A DNA stretch of 30,634 bases from Psilocybe azurescens (taxonomy: Eukaryota; Basidiomycota; Agaricomycetes; Agaricales; Agrocybaceae). The position numbers were made by a program, and so were the translations under genes. Positions 10,325 to 21,137 of the stretch are shown in pieces. Numbering within the stretch: position 1 is the first letter of the stretch; each line of letters starts with the position of its first letter. Where the stretch lies: NCBI GenBank assembly GCA_023853785.1, contig JAJIRX010000248.1, positions 1-30,634 of the forward strand, in the 5' to 3' direction. The notes under the pieces are model-generated. The model ran no database searches. It was not told where the DNA came from and worked only from the letters and a program-made list of their open reading frames with translations.

Positions 10325-13300
10325 AGTACTAAATAATTATCCATGTAGATGATGCAATTCACAAGATAAATACAGTACAGTGATTATACAGAAGGAAATT
10401 CAATTAGATAAAGCTGGACTAGAACAATATCTACTGTAATTTATCTTCTTAAAATTTTGAATTTCATTGTTGTTATCCCTTGTAACTCATTATCATTCTC
10501 AACATTCTACACAATGGCTCAAGGTAACCAGCTGCCAAAAATCCCTTCTGAATTTGAGAAGATAATTATACCAGACCAAGACTTATCTGTTTTAGACTTT
10601 TGCAATTTTGGCTTTCTGGTGTACCATGAACTGTTGAAGGTTTCATTAACCCATCCAAAAGATTCTTTCCAATCTTGCACTATCCATTACCAATATTATA
10701 GAACATCCCAACACCTCCACTCCCTGTGCTCAATGCACTAATTGATGTAAAAAATCTGTCAAAATCACAATCAGTTCTTTGTCTACATGCTTCTGGACAC
10801 CACAGTGAGCAACTATCTTTTCCTATTGGATACAAGTTGGCTTTCAATAAAAAATTTGCATATATAATTGGAACAGAATCAAAATACACTATAAGGTTTT
10901 TTTTTATACAATTTTTAGAGTTTTTTAAAGCTTTTTTAACTTTCCAAAATCAGCATAACCATTGTGACATTTCAGCATTTTGAAAGGCCTTGTGATGCAT
11001 GACTGCTGAATTAATTGTGTTTAATGGTAAATTATGCCAGTCCAATGTTATTCAACACCTGACTTCTGACAAAGTGCCCAGCCCTTAAACCTTTGCCAGT
11101 TGGCAAAAATACCTCAATTGTGCACTTTATCATCTACAAACTGGTCACTGCCATTTGTAGTCCGGGCCTGCTGGCCCTTGTCTGTCCCTTGTCTGTTAAT
11201 TGGTGTTACACTATTGACTTTGGCATACTGGCCTTTAAATCTAAACTTGTTAATCACAGTTTAGTTCATCAGCTGGCCTTTTCTCTTTGTTATCTGAGAC
11301 ATAATACACTTAGAAAAGTGTCAAGGTCTTGGAGTGGTTTTTAACCCTCTTTTATATACTTTGTTGCTCTTCTAGATACATTTTGATACTAGTTAGTTTA
11401 GCTGATTTTATCTTATTTACCTTATTGATATCTTAGGGCACTGTCAGTCTTCTTTTCAAGAACTCACCCTCCTCACTCTGTTGTACTTTTTGCCATTATC
11501 TTAGTTTGTGTAAAAACCTGGAATGAATAAAATTTGGGGTTTTGCATCTGGTGATTCACCAACATGAAACTTTCAATAAACATTATTTTTTTCTGTGCTT
11601 GAACTTGTCACATTCAAGACTGAAAAACATTGGAGGAAATAGTAGCTTCCTATGTATTTATGTATTTATAAGTTTACATATATAATATTAAATAGTTATA
11701 CAAAGTAAATGTTTTACTAGTAAGATAGAGAGTTTCATTGACCAGTACCCTTATGTAAGCAGCTTAGTAACTGCCAAGCCTGGCAAAATCTCACATTTGA
11801 AAAATTCCAAAGTTACTTATTTCTAAAATTTGGTTATAAACATATTGCTACTATTATACAACATCTTTATTATACTTTCTGTGGAACTCCTTTAAATCTT
11901 CCAGAATATGTGGTGGAGAGTGCAATGGTCATGGTATTTTTGGTTTGCCTATGCAGCCTTGGCACAAGAGGGTTCTGGGATTTCAGTCCATAATCCAGAG
12001 TAGGCATTACCAAAATCTCTGATTTCATGTATACACACATGAACAATTACAAGTCTATGCCTGACATGCAGATGATTTACAAAAACAGCAAAAATGTTGT
12101 TCTTTGTGTGAGATTATCAAAATTGTGAGAGACATGTAAATAGCACAATAATTGTATTCAATTTGTAATCTGTGTACAATTAATGTGCACGACATACAAG
12201 ACATTTACCATAATTTTTGGTAGAGTCCAATCTTCTTGGTATACATATTACAAGAGCATACAAGTAATCTGCATGTACTGCAGGCATTTGTGTGAGGCTC
12301 AAAATTTATATACATCCTTAACAAAATCTCTGAGTTGAGCTCAGGCTGTGCAATGTTTAAGTCCTTCAATCCTGACATCTTCCATAGTTGGTTCTATCAT
12401 CCACACTATCTATTGACAATGCCAGAAGCACAAACATGTTCCAAAATGTGCTTGATTAGATTTATGCTCTTAAGTGCAGCTTCCATTGGGCCAGCCAGAG
12501 TAAGGCATGCACTTCATAAGGGCAACTTGAAGGCCATCACCTAGTACTTATTGAATACTCCCAAGTTGTTTCATATTGTCTATCTAAGAAATTCCAGCAT
12601 TGGTGTCCTCCTTGCCTTTTCAAGTTGTACAAGCATGAACTGTGTGAATCTGCAAAACCAGATGCAAAGTTAAACATTTGAACAATGAACCCAAGGCAAA
12701 TTAAGTCTCTGACTTGAACAAATCATATAACCATATTTATCCATGTTATTTCTGCATGATGATGGCACAACTGCATGTCAGAGCCCTTTTGTTTCATTGT
12801 TCTTTCTCTACTTCCATCTATTACTATGGCTTTCACATCTGGATGTTTACTTTCTGTGTATAATAGAGCAGTTACATATATTTCAGTGGAAAGAAGTAAG
12901 TACTAAGCCCTTATAACTTCTAGTTTACTCACTGTTTCTACACAGGGCTTTTGCTGCAGTGAGGATACACATTGGTCACACAGTGAGCCCCATGCTAGTG
13001 ACTGTTTAAGGATCTCAGGACTTGAGAAATATAAGTATATGTGCCTTTAAATGTTTCTTAACCATGCAAGGGGGTGGCAGAACGTGGAAGTTGTACCAAC
13101 ACTCACATTTTTTTTTTCAGGCAAGCCAGGTACCCTCTCCTCTCCCTTCCTGCCTAATATGGTATGTTTTCTACACATATATGTTTTTTTCTGTAGATAT
13201 GTGTTTTTTTGTTATTTTTCAGTGTTTTTTAAGAAAGATAATATACCATGTCATTCTAGAATCTGTTATTTGTTGTTCAAACCAAGGTATCAAGGGTAAA

Positions 13301-13570
13301 AAAAACTGCAAGGGGAAGCCAGAAGAGATTCAAAATTTTTGCATAGACTGTAGACAAGATGATATTCACAAGTATACAGTCAAAATGACAGGCCCAGAAT
13401 GTACTCAGAGTTATTGCAATTGCTGTTGAAGCTAGAGGTGAGGCTTTTGAAGCTCATTCACAATGATTCTGTTACAACAAGTCTTTTTTCTTTTTCTTTT
13501 CTCTTTTCTTTTCCTTTTCTTTGTCATCCTTCACATCACTGATACATCATCATATGCTCTGATGAACTTT
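10230..13570. mobile_element. CG-depleted AT-rich block A (decayed repeat-like DNA)
   Basis: About 3.3 kb of AT-rich sequence in which I found only about three CG dinucleotides (near 11163, 12190 and 13083), while TG and CA are common. This is the mark of long-term CG methylation and deamination, which in mushrooms is concentrated in transposons. No terminal repeats, transposase motif or long ORF was identified. It contains the broken ORF at 10514-10904, a 16-bp palindrome TTTGCCAGTTGGCAAA at 11092-11107 and pyrimidine-rich runs near 13480-13525. The mobile origin is inferred from composition. Confidence 0.45.
10514..10904 (+). pseudogene. Broken ORF of unknown family inside block A
   Basis: An ATG at 10514 begins MAQGNQLPKIPSEFEKIIIP, then DLSVLDFCNFGFLVYHELLK and SLTHPKDSFQS. 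After about residue 55 the reading looks random. Another frame then becomes protein-like from about 10702 (NIPTPPLPVLNALIDVK, LCLHASGHHSEQLSFPIGYK, FNKKFAYIIGTESKY). The two parts could be one protein split by a frame change or a lost intron. I do not recognise the family. Its place in CG-depleted DNA suggests a transposon-carried or silenced gene. Confidence 0.35.
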
Positions 13571-13750
13571 GCTTTCAATCATTCTACGAAACTCCATCAT
13601 ATCTCTGATGGACTTTCACTTCCATCTTTATGATACATCTTTTGATGAACGCTTGATCTGTTTCCTCTATTATTATATACATCTGCTGATGAACATTCAA
13701 CGCTTGATCTGTTTCCTCTATTCTTATATACATCTGCTGATGAACATTTA
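13536..13750. repeat. Degenerate minisatellite with two 51-bp tandem units
   Basis: Two tandem 51-bp units, 13649-13699 and 13700-13750, differ at only a few bases; each begins ACGCTTGATCTG and ends CTGCTGATGAACATT. Weaker copies of the ATACATC...TGATGAAC core precede them from about 13540 (GATACATCATCATATGCTCTGATGAAC and TGATACATCTTTTGATGAAC), so the array is longer and decayed. It sits where CG dinucleotides reappear. Confidence 0.75.
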
Positions 13751-14664
13751 ATCTTGTTTCAACTTGCTGTACAGTTCATAGTATTTATACCAGGGAGGAT
13801 CCATTGTATTCTTTAGCTAGTTCTTGAGAATCCAACCTGCTTAACCTGCTCAACTCGAACTTGAACTTGTTCTTGTAAACGATTGGTGGTTAGATTATGC
13901 ACACTGCGTGATTCTAACTTGAGATTGTAACAGATTCTGAAGAAAATAGCAAAGTCACAACTTTTTTTCAGCAGCTGGCCAGACCCCCCTCCCACCATAT
14001 GTTTGGGATCTATGTTCCACCACCTCCTTGTAACCATGCTAACTCTACATATACTGTACTATTACAACCATTTGTTCACATCACACATCACGCAGGCATG
14101 TGAACTGAACATTTATGATCAATGTTGTGCATCACAGTACCAAGTGAACACCTCTCGGTTTGTGTTGTGAACAGATTGAAATTCTAATTTTTTCTGTCAA
14201 AATATGCCTAGCTACACACTACTGTATCTAATTGGTAGGGGTGTATTTTTTGTTGGAAATAATTGGGAAGCAGATGTTGGCAAGATGCTTCAAGACAGGC
14301 TAAGAATTAGGGAGAATTGTGTTGTGCATGGCTGGTGGGATGATGAAGTCAAATTTTGCTTTCTGTTTGATGCATTTGGGCAAATTTTCTTCCCATTTTT
14401 TTCCCCTGTGAAACCCAGTCAGTTATGTAGAAAGAATTAAAGCCTGAGCCGCTATCTGAGCTATCAGATCCTATAAACACTTTTTGTCACTGTCACTATC
14501 ACACTCTGACTTTGAACACTATGTAAAATGAACATTTAGCATCACATGTCACAGTGCATGAACAATCAGTTGTAATAGTACTTGTATTGTGGGCCGAGGG
14601 CTTTGCCTGGCATTACGTAGTCCTTTTTATTTTTTACACTGTATTCTTTGAGTCTCGGCATTGG
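13571..14664. other. CG-retaining stretch between blocks A and B
   Basis: About 1.1 kb with a scatter of CG dinucleotides (more than ten) between two stretches that lack them. It starts inside the minisatellite and holds TC/AG-rich and AACTTGAACTTG-like short repeats near 13855. An open frame at 14204-14440 has no recognisable features. I see no convincing gene. It may be a younger insertion or a remnant of host sequence. Confidence 0.35.
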
Positions 14665-15864
14665 CAATTATAGTATTTGTACCAGAACCTAAAGAAAAAT
14701 ATATTATATAATTGTTATTTCTTATATTATCAATGGTACTAAATTGTTGAATCCACCTCTGTCAGCCTTAGATCCAAACAGAACATCAAACTTACCTAAA
14801 AGGGAATAAGTCAAATGGTCAAATGAGAAGTTGAACAGCAGACAGTCATAGGTGTGTCCAAAGAATGTGCTTAGTTTGGTGGGATATATTTTATGAACTA
14901 TACATCTTAACAAAAGGGAAAAATTAGTAAGTGGGGAATAAGTTAGAGAGGAATTAGCAAAAGTGATGTAAGTAATTGATGCATGCAAGTGAAAGAGTTG
15001 AACTCTGAATCACACAGAGAACACAATTCAGAGTGCATGCAAAGCTTATCAGATGGGCTCATGAACTACCATTGTGAATAAAAAGAATTGAATTCTTGAG
15101 TAAATTTAAGTGATTTCTTCTTTTTCTCCACCAATAACTCTTTGTTACAATACTACTTGCTTCAATTTCAAACAGCTCTATACACTTTCATGTGTTCTAC
15201 TGAGCAAGAGAATTCTCAGACTAAAGATAAGAGTTCTATTAAACATTGGCTCAGTTTTTGCAGCATTGGCTACTTTTTTATTGCAATATCTGGAGAATTT
15301 TAAAACATTTTGAACTTCAGGTTAGTAGAGTTTTTCAATATATTCCTACCACACTGACAGGCAGCCAATGCATCCTCATACACACCACATTTTCTGTTGA
15401 CACTATTGCTGTCTCTTTCTGTATTTTTGGCTCCATCACTATAGCAGTCACTGACTTAGAAAAGAAACAGACTGGTTATTGATTGTATTTGTCCTTGGCA
15501 AATGGTATCATTAGTAGAGACATAACACATTAAAGTTACAGATCACAGCAATAGGACTATACAGATTTCAAAATATGCTGAAACACTAACAAATATTCTT
15601 GTTGGGCACAACCAAACATTACAGAAAGAAATAGTCTACCTGCCAAAATGTCTATTCAATTATTGGAGTGAACAATGTATCAAAGTCCCAAGAACAGAAA
15701 AAAAAGGGATACAAAACAGGTACAAGATAGTACAGAATATAAAAAATATAGTCAAATACTGAGGACATAATATCAAGTTTGAATACACCAAGTTTCATTG
15801 TTCACAGTAAGAAAGAGGTTAAAAGAAGAAAAACAAAGGTGTCATATAATATAGCAACATATAC

Positions 15865-16407
15865 ATGACAGAATCACAAACAATACAAACATCAAGACAA
15901 CAACCACAGTCCATGGACCCCAGCTATGACTTGATAGAGGCCAAGGCCACATTGGAGCAGGTGCACACAGATGCACAGCACAATGTGAAAGAATCAACTG
16001 CAATGTCAGAATTCAATGTAAGTTTGTGCTATTATATTAACAAAACATTATCCACTAGTTAAAGACATTGTTGACAGGATGACAACTACCACATGGTGTT
16101 TGTCAAGCAACTGCATTCATGGCATGTAACAAGAAAACCAAAAATGATAAAAAGATGCTCACCACATAACAGCATGAAACATGTCAAACCAGTGGCATTT
16201 AAGACTGGAGACATAGTATGGGTCACTATGTCCTTTGTAGCATATGTGAACAAGGACAATACTGCATCAATAAACATTGTGCTGAAGGCATTGACATTGA
16301 TAGAAGAGAAGGTAGGCAACTTCTATGGCCTCACATTGAAACAAATTGTATTGCTATACAATGATATCAAAATAAATCCAATCAGAAACATGAAGCAGAC
16401 TCACTGA
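15865..16407 (+). CDS. Unassigned two-exon protein within CG-depleted DNA
   Basis: Exon 1 runs 15865-16017 and exon 2 runs 16078-16407, separated by a 60-nt intron with GTAAGT donor and TTGACAG acceptor in phase 0, giving about 160 residues. The start is MTESQTIQTSRQQPQSMDPS, and the core reads FNDDNYHMVFVKQLHSWHVT across the junction, then VAFKTGDIVWVTMSFVAYVN and INIVLKALTLIEEK. The [FK]xGDIVxVxxSFVA...VLxxLTL pattern reminds me of hypothetical proteins that recur in mushroom genomes, often near transposons; this is recollection, not a search. Keeping an intact intron and frame inside DNA stripped of CG suggests recent decay or a gene carried by an element. It may be C-terminally truncated by a mutated stop. 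Confidence 0.45.
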
Positions 16408-17490
16408 AGACAATGCAGAAGATCATCATCATCAAAAAAAGAGAGTATTTGATGAAGAGAAGAACATGTACCACAGCATGGAACACATGTTCATCAGCAG
16501 CTGAACAGTACCCATATAGGTAACACATGTCAACTATTACAATCAACATTACATATTTGACATGTAGCACTACATATAATTTAATGTGCATATAGCACTA
16601 TTGTTATAGTATATTTGCATTCTGTAGATCCCTTTGCCCTCATTCCAAAATTCCAGCTCAAGACTGTTTCATTCTCTTTTCTTAAAGAACTGACCAAATC
16701 AGCTGTACAATACACATTTAGATAGTTAATTAATCCATCTAGATAGTGGACACTTTCTTTTCTTGAAACTACATGTGATTTCCTCTTTAAATATGAATAG
16801 CAAGATTGGAGAAGGAAGCAATGCCTGTTTAAGCATCTCCAATAACTGAGCATTGCAGAGTCCACTTAGAATAAAACAAGCATCAGTCCTTGGCCAGATA
16901 ACAAACTAGTAGTGTAGAACTTTACAGAATATGTTTGACAGTTGTAGAAATACTTTCCTGTATTTAAGAGAGTTCAAATGAGGCCAGAAGAATCTTAACT
17001 CATTTTACTACCCATTCTTTGTGTGAACTTTCACAAGATATTCATTAAACTTGAACTCATTAAAAGTCTCAGGCTTCTGAACTACAAACTGCACAAAAAC
17101 ATTACACTTACAGCTGAATCACCCTCTGAAGGACCACCTTTATTTTTTACTACTCAATCTATTTCATAGGTCTAGAGATACCCATTATGCTACTAGATAT
17201 CTTACTTAGGATAAATTCAATCTTATCTAAGTGTTCAGATACATCTTAAAGCATGTATTCAAGGATCAATACACCAATCATTATATAAGTCATAACAACT
17301 ATAGACTTGAAATGAGACTTACAAATACTATTTTTTTTGTAGACAGTAGCAGTAAATAATACTATCAATATACACAGAAGCCAGTTATACATGTAAGAAC
17401 TATATGAAATTATTGACAGATGACACAAAAGACTAATAATATGTTGCACCAAAACACTGCTAAACTGTAGTCAGATCAAACAGCTACTTG

Positions 17491-17744
17491 GCATTACAAA
17501 AAGTGACTGAGCACCATGTGATTTTATATTCACAATGGATATTCATGTTAAGACTATTTTAAAAACAAAGGATGGTCATATACCTTTCTAAATTTGCTGA
17601 AGCACTCATGTATATATATTCTTTATTATCTATAATTTTTGAAGTTCTACATTTCCTTGTTCACTCAAAATTGTGAGTGAACAAACATGTCAATGAAGAG
17701 TTTTAATATGTATGTCATGCAGTGCTCAGTCACTTTTGTAATGC
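17491..17744. mobile_element. MITE-like element with 23-24 bp terminal inverted repeats
   Basis: The 24-base left end (17491-17514, GCATTACAAAAAGTGACTGA then GCAC) is the reverse complement of the 23-base right end (17722-17744, GTGCTCAGTCACTTTTGTAA then TGC), except for one A/T fewer in the run. The 254-bp element has no ORF and holds a second perfect 11-bp inverted repeat (TTGTTCACTCA, 17657-17667, with its complement at 17674-17684). Non-coding, short and bounded by inverted repeats fits a miniature inverted-repeat element. No clear target-site duplication is visible, so the exact ends are uncertain. Confidence 0.7.
17657..17684. repeat. Perfect 11-bp inverted repeat with 6-nt loop
   Basis: TTGTTCACTCA is followed by AAATTG and then TGAGTGAACAA. 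The hairpin lies inside the inverted-repeat element, near its right end. Confidence 0.85.
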
Positions 17745-17920
17745 TGAGTAAGGATATACACTATGTAGGACTGCATATCAACACCAAAAAGAGTATAAAA
17801 CTGTAGAAAGACATGCAGGAAAATAAGCAGACATATCCCAAGGGCAATGGGGAGACAACAATGATGGGAGAAGGAAAGTGAAAAAAAAATAGATTTCCCT
17901 CATGTTTCTGTATAGCCCCA

Positions 17921-18407
17921 CGCTGCAAAAAATATTTGGAGTCAACCAAGCGACTACAATCACCAAGTACAATACAATCCATAAAAGAAAAATGTTTGAG
18001 TCTAAGGCTATATCCTTGTGCCGCCAATAGAAGCGGAAATAACTGAGCAGCCAAATATGACCGGATTTAAATGTAAATATCACATGAAAACATTAACTAA
18101 AGAGGAAATACTTTTGGGCCTTCTATCCCCTTTTGATCTCCCAATCAATCAATTTGTCAACATCAGCCAATCAGCGATTATAACACATGCCGCAAAAAAA
18201 TATATATTATTATTTATCGTTATCATATCATATCGGTCGGTCGGAAGTAAGCAGCTGAAAATACCACTTTTTGAGTAACACGTGCTTAATGTTACAAGGT
18301 CACATCACGTTATAAAACAAATCACGTTATCGAAGATAGATTTTGTGACAACAGCAGGGGTCTCTGGTTAAAGAACGAGTCTATTACTACGTAATAGGAC
18401 TCGTAAC
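17921..18407. other. CG-retaining stretch between blocks B and C
   Basis: About 490 bp with normal CG content (for example CGGTCGGTCGG near 18234). It holds two copies of ATCACGTTAT (18304-18313 and 18321-18330) and the imperfect palindrome listed separately. Open frames here have no recognisable features. It may be host DNA left between two insertions. Confidence 0.35.
18375..18404. repeat. Imperfect 30-nt palindrome
   Basis: ACGAGTCTATTAC (18375-18387), a TAC loop, then GTAATAGGACTCGT (18391-18404). The arms pair completely except for one unpaired base; one more C in the left arm would make it perfect. Confidence 0.8.
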
Positions 18408-20165
18408 AGTAGTGTTAAATAAGAAGAGCCCAGGAATATGGACATCTCCTGTCCACATACACTCTAGTTTCTGGATGTTATCCATTCTGTGTTTATCTGT
18501 AGTCACTTGTATGCAATATCTAGCATTCTTATACCAATATATATAGATGTGAACATGGAACCTAATTTATGTATACCATGCAATTAATATAAGTCTTACA
18601 ACAATTGCAATGGCTTTTAAGATGTGTATGGAATGCAGCCCTTTATTATTGCAGCCTGAATTGTACATCTCACATTTATCACACTATCTTGCACTAAAAG
18701 AGGTCACATAAAATCTAATACAATTGGCAACTGGAATTTTAAACTTTACTTGAAATATATAGCTTTATCTACCAACATATGGCTATATATATATTGAGCA
18801 TTTTGGGGTGATTGGAGGGGGAGGGGGAGAGTGCTGGAGGCCTTAATTTTTTTTACTTTTTGAAGATTAAAATCCAAATAATAGGCTGCCAGAAAACAAA
18901 AATATCTTTTTGAGTCATAAGAGCAATAAACAGACCATTAAAAGCCATTACAGGCTGTAAATAATTTTGTATTTTGTTTTCTATAAAATGGTGGAGATTT
19001 TGTACCAATATCCAACTGATCCCAGCATTGTCAGAGACCAATCTGATGCCTCAGTAGTTCTCCTTAAACTTGTTTGATTAGTCCATTTGTGCTCACAGAG
19101 TTTAACCTAACACTTAATGATCCTATATATCAGAAATCTACTATCATTTGGGCTATGTTTTTTTAGACATCAAAAAAACAAAATATATAAGAAAAATATA
19201 CCCTATATAGAAGAAGAGGAGAAGGGATAGTCTCTGAGGGCTTTAAAAAATTCAACCCCATGTCATTTCTAAATTTTTGGGATCCCCTTGCCTTGGCAGA
19301 ACCTGACAGACCCCTGTGAGTAATCAATCCTTGACAGTTGCTTTTTGTGCTATTGGAAGTTCTTTATGTGTGCTTGTATATCATTGGACCATTAACCTAT
19401 GTGTATAGAAATAGAATTAATATGTTTTAGTGTTTCAATACTGTTTTATTGCCTTTTTGTCTATCCTCAGTTATAAGGTCATGTGTATCAATTATATAAG
19501 CATCAAAATATCTGATCATATTTTCAACTTTTTTTGCCTGTTGTTGTCCTGTATGTTTTGAAGCTTTTTGAAGCCTTTGGACAAAAAAATTCCAGTCAAA
19601 AATTTAAGGCATACACTTTGTTTTGAGGATTTTTTTCCTATAGAATTATTCTCTAGCCTATACTACACCTTTCTATGGTTCTAAAAATACATTAAAATGG
19701 TTGTTGTGGAAGGTACTATCCCTTACCCATTGTTCATTTTGATCATTTTTGTTTGTTTTATGATTGCTCACTAATGATTTTCATTAAAAATATAGAACTC
19801 CACCATATGCAACAAGACATGTGCCACAAGCATTGAATTTCCATTGAATTGGCTTTTCATTGACTTTAAATTTATGATTTAGAAGACTGTATTAGGATAT
19901 ATGTTTTTAAAGAGTATACTAGTAGAACCAAATTTATAAAGTATAATGATGGTTGTGAAGATGATAAGAAGTGTGGTTATAATGATGAGGATGATTAAAA
20001 TTAAAGGGAGACCCATTTCTGCTGTATACTGTACCATTAAAGTGAGGTGGCATCACTGGGATTGAAGCCCCATTGTTGCTCAGGGGATATGGATATGTGC
20101 TTGGACCTGATGGCATATATGGGTAGCTATGGGGCCAGAACAGGAGGAGGGTTGTATGGAACAGT
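18408..20165. mobile_element. CG-depleted AT-rich block C
   Basis: About 1.76 kb without a CG dinucleotide that I could find, ending where CG returns near 20185. It includes a G/A-rich run near 18812-18830. The 19934-20120 part overlaps the candidate minus-strand gene. No inverted or direct terminal repeats were found, so the mobile origin is inferred from composition only. Confidence 0.4.
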
Positions 20166-20656
20166 GACAGGTGAACAGATTGCTCGTGACATGACCGCGT
20201 CTTGATTTTGTTGAATTCCCGTGATACGCACCGCCGACATGCCGCTTTTTGATGTCTGTGATGGGGTTGATGGCTGTTGATGGGAGGTCTTTTGCCTCAT
20301 CCTTCGGTTTCTTTTAATGTACTCCATTTTTGTTGAATTAAAATTTATATTCATTGATAGCAAGCCTATAAAAGTATATATACCAAAATTTGAGGCAAGG
20401 GGAGGAGGGGAGGGCGCCAAAACGAACATGTAGTCAAACCGAACAACGGGTAAGGATAGTGTTGATTCTTGCTTACATAAGGTGCTGGTTCCTGACACCC
20501 TATCTTAACCCGAACTTGCAGTTCAAACTTCAAGTCGTAACGCACTGTTCTAGTTTCAACTATTCCTATCACCACTACATAAAATACATCGTTCTGGTAA
20601 ATTCTAACGTCTTTGATTTTGCTCCTGCGGGTATCGGTTCCACCGTTGTTTTCCAT
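19934..20656 (-). CDS. Unassigned proline/histidine/asparagine-rich protein (candidate)
   Basis: On the minus strand an ATG at 20656 opens MENNGGTDTRRSKIKDVRIY and continues to ...GCQEPAPY, where GTAAGC at about 20475 is a plausible donor. A later stretch from 20325 reads MEYIKRNRRMRQKTSHQQPS then TGIQQNQDAVMSRAICSPV and NPPPVLAP. A frame change at the C4 run near 20131-20134 leads into SYPYMPSGPSTYPYPLSNNG and ends PHHYNHTSYHLHNHHYTL. The low-complexity composition is like a disordered regulatory protein. I do not recognise a domain, and the splicing is uncertain. The 3' half lies in CG-free DNA and the 5' half in normal DNA, which is odd for one host gene. Confidence 0.35.
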
Positions 20657-21137
20657 ATCAAGCTTCTAACAGGCACATACGAGTTAATTCGACTCTCGAA
20701 CCAACGAACACACCTCGACTCTCGAGTAACTTGTAACTATGATCCGAAGCGTGTTGTGCCATCTTGATTTTCTATCAATATGAAACTTATACTTCGTCCT
20801 GCTTAGGGGGTCTGGAGAAACTGCTGCTGTGTACACCCGCGACCCCATTACAACCTTATCGCGTGTATTTTTAGGTTTCTTATGCGACAGTTCATGTGGG
20901 CATGCCCAACGCTGGTACACGGATTGGGCTAAAACTGTATAAGAAAATCTATTTTGGCCACCACTGGAAGCTCTCTCCTCGCTGAATGGTCCTCGACGTA
21001 GACACATGACAATGTCAAGTTTATGACGCACGTGCGTTTGCATTGACGATACATGTCCGATATGGGGAGTTGGTCAAGTATTAAAAGGGTACTTAGAACG
21101 GTCTGTCCCTGGCATTCTTTGAAATCACTGCCCCGCA
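20657..21137. promoter_or_regulatory. Upstream region of the MFS permease
   Basis: This 481-base stretch has normal CG content and no convincing gene; the minus-strand frames across it look random. It contains the CACGTG palindrome at 21026-21037 and a TATTAAAAGG TATA-like stretch near 21079, about 60 bp before the ATG. It would also hold the promoter of the candidate minus-strand gene. Confidence 0.45.
21026..21037. promoter_or_regulatory. 12-bp palindrome ACGCACGTGCGT with E-box core
   Basis: ACGCACGTGCGT is a perfect palindrome centred on CACGTG, about 100 bp upstream of the permease start. CACGTG is the core bound by bHLH factors such as yeast Pho4, which controls phosphate uptake genes and GIT1. 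The link to phosphate control here is inference from the neighbouring gene; Cbf1-like factors bind the same core. Confidence 0.5.

Larger units (their letters stand above)
14665..17920. mobile_element. CG-depleted AT-rich block B
   Basis: On reading through these roughly 3.2 kb I found no CG dinucleotide at all, between TCTCGGCATT near 14656 and CACGCTGC at 17921. TG and CA are abundant. It contains the spliced ORF at 15865-16407 and the inverted-repeat element at 17491-17744. No transposase motif or long terminal repeat was recognised, so the class of element is unknown. Confidence 0.5.

Noticed and set aside
13022..13429. ORF with several cysteines near the end of block A
   Set aside because: The low-complexity F/Y-rich reading and irregular cysteines do not fit a known zinc finger or secreted cysteine-rich protein.
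13482..13523. Polypyrimidine run as a retroelement polypurine tract
   Set aside because: No long terminal repeat or reverse transcriptase sequence nearby; it is a simple TTTTC-type microsatellite.
14204..14440. 78-residue ORF between blocks A and B
   Set aside because: No recognisable motif and no splice partners; its length is expected by chance in AT-rich DNA.
20684..21043. Minus-strand 119-residue ORF upstream of the permease
   Set aside because: Its composition looks random and it overlaps the permease promoter elements.
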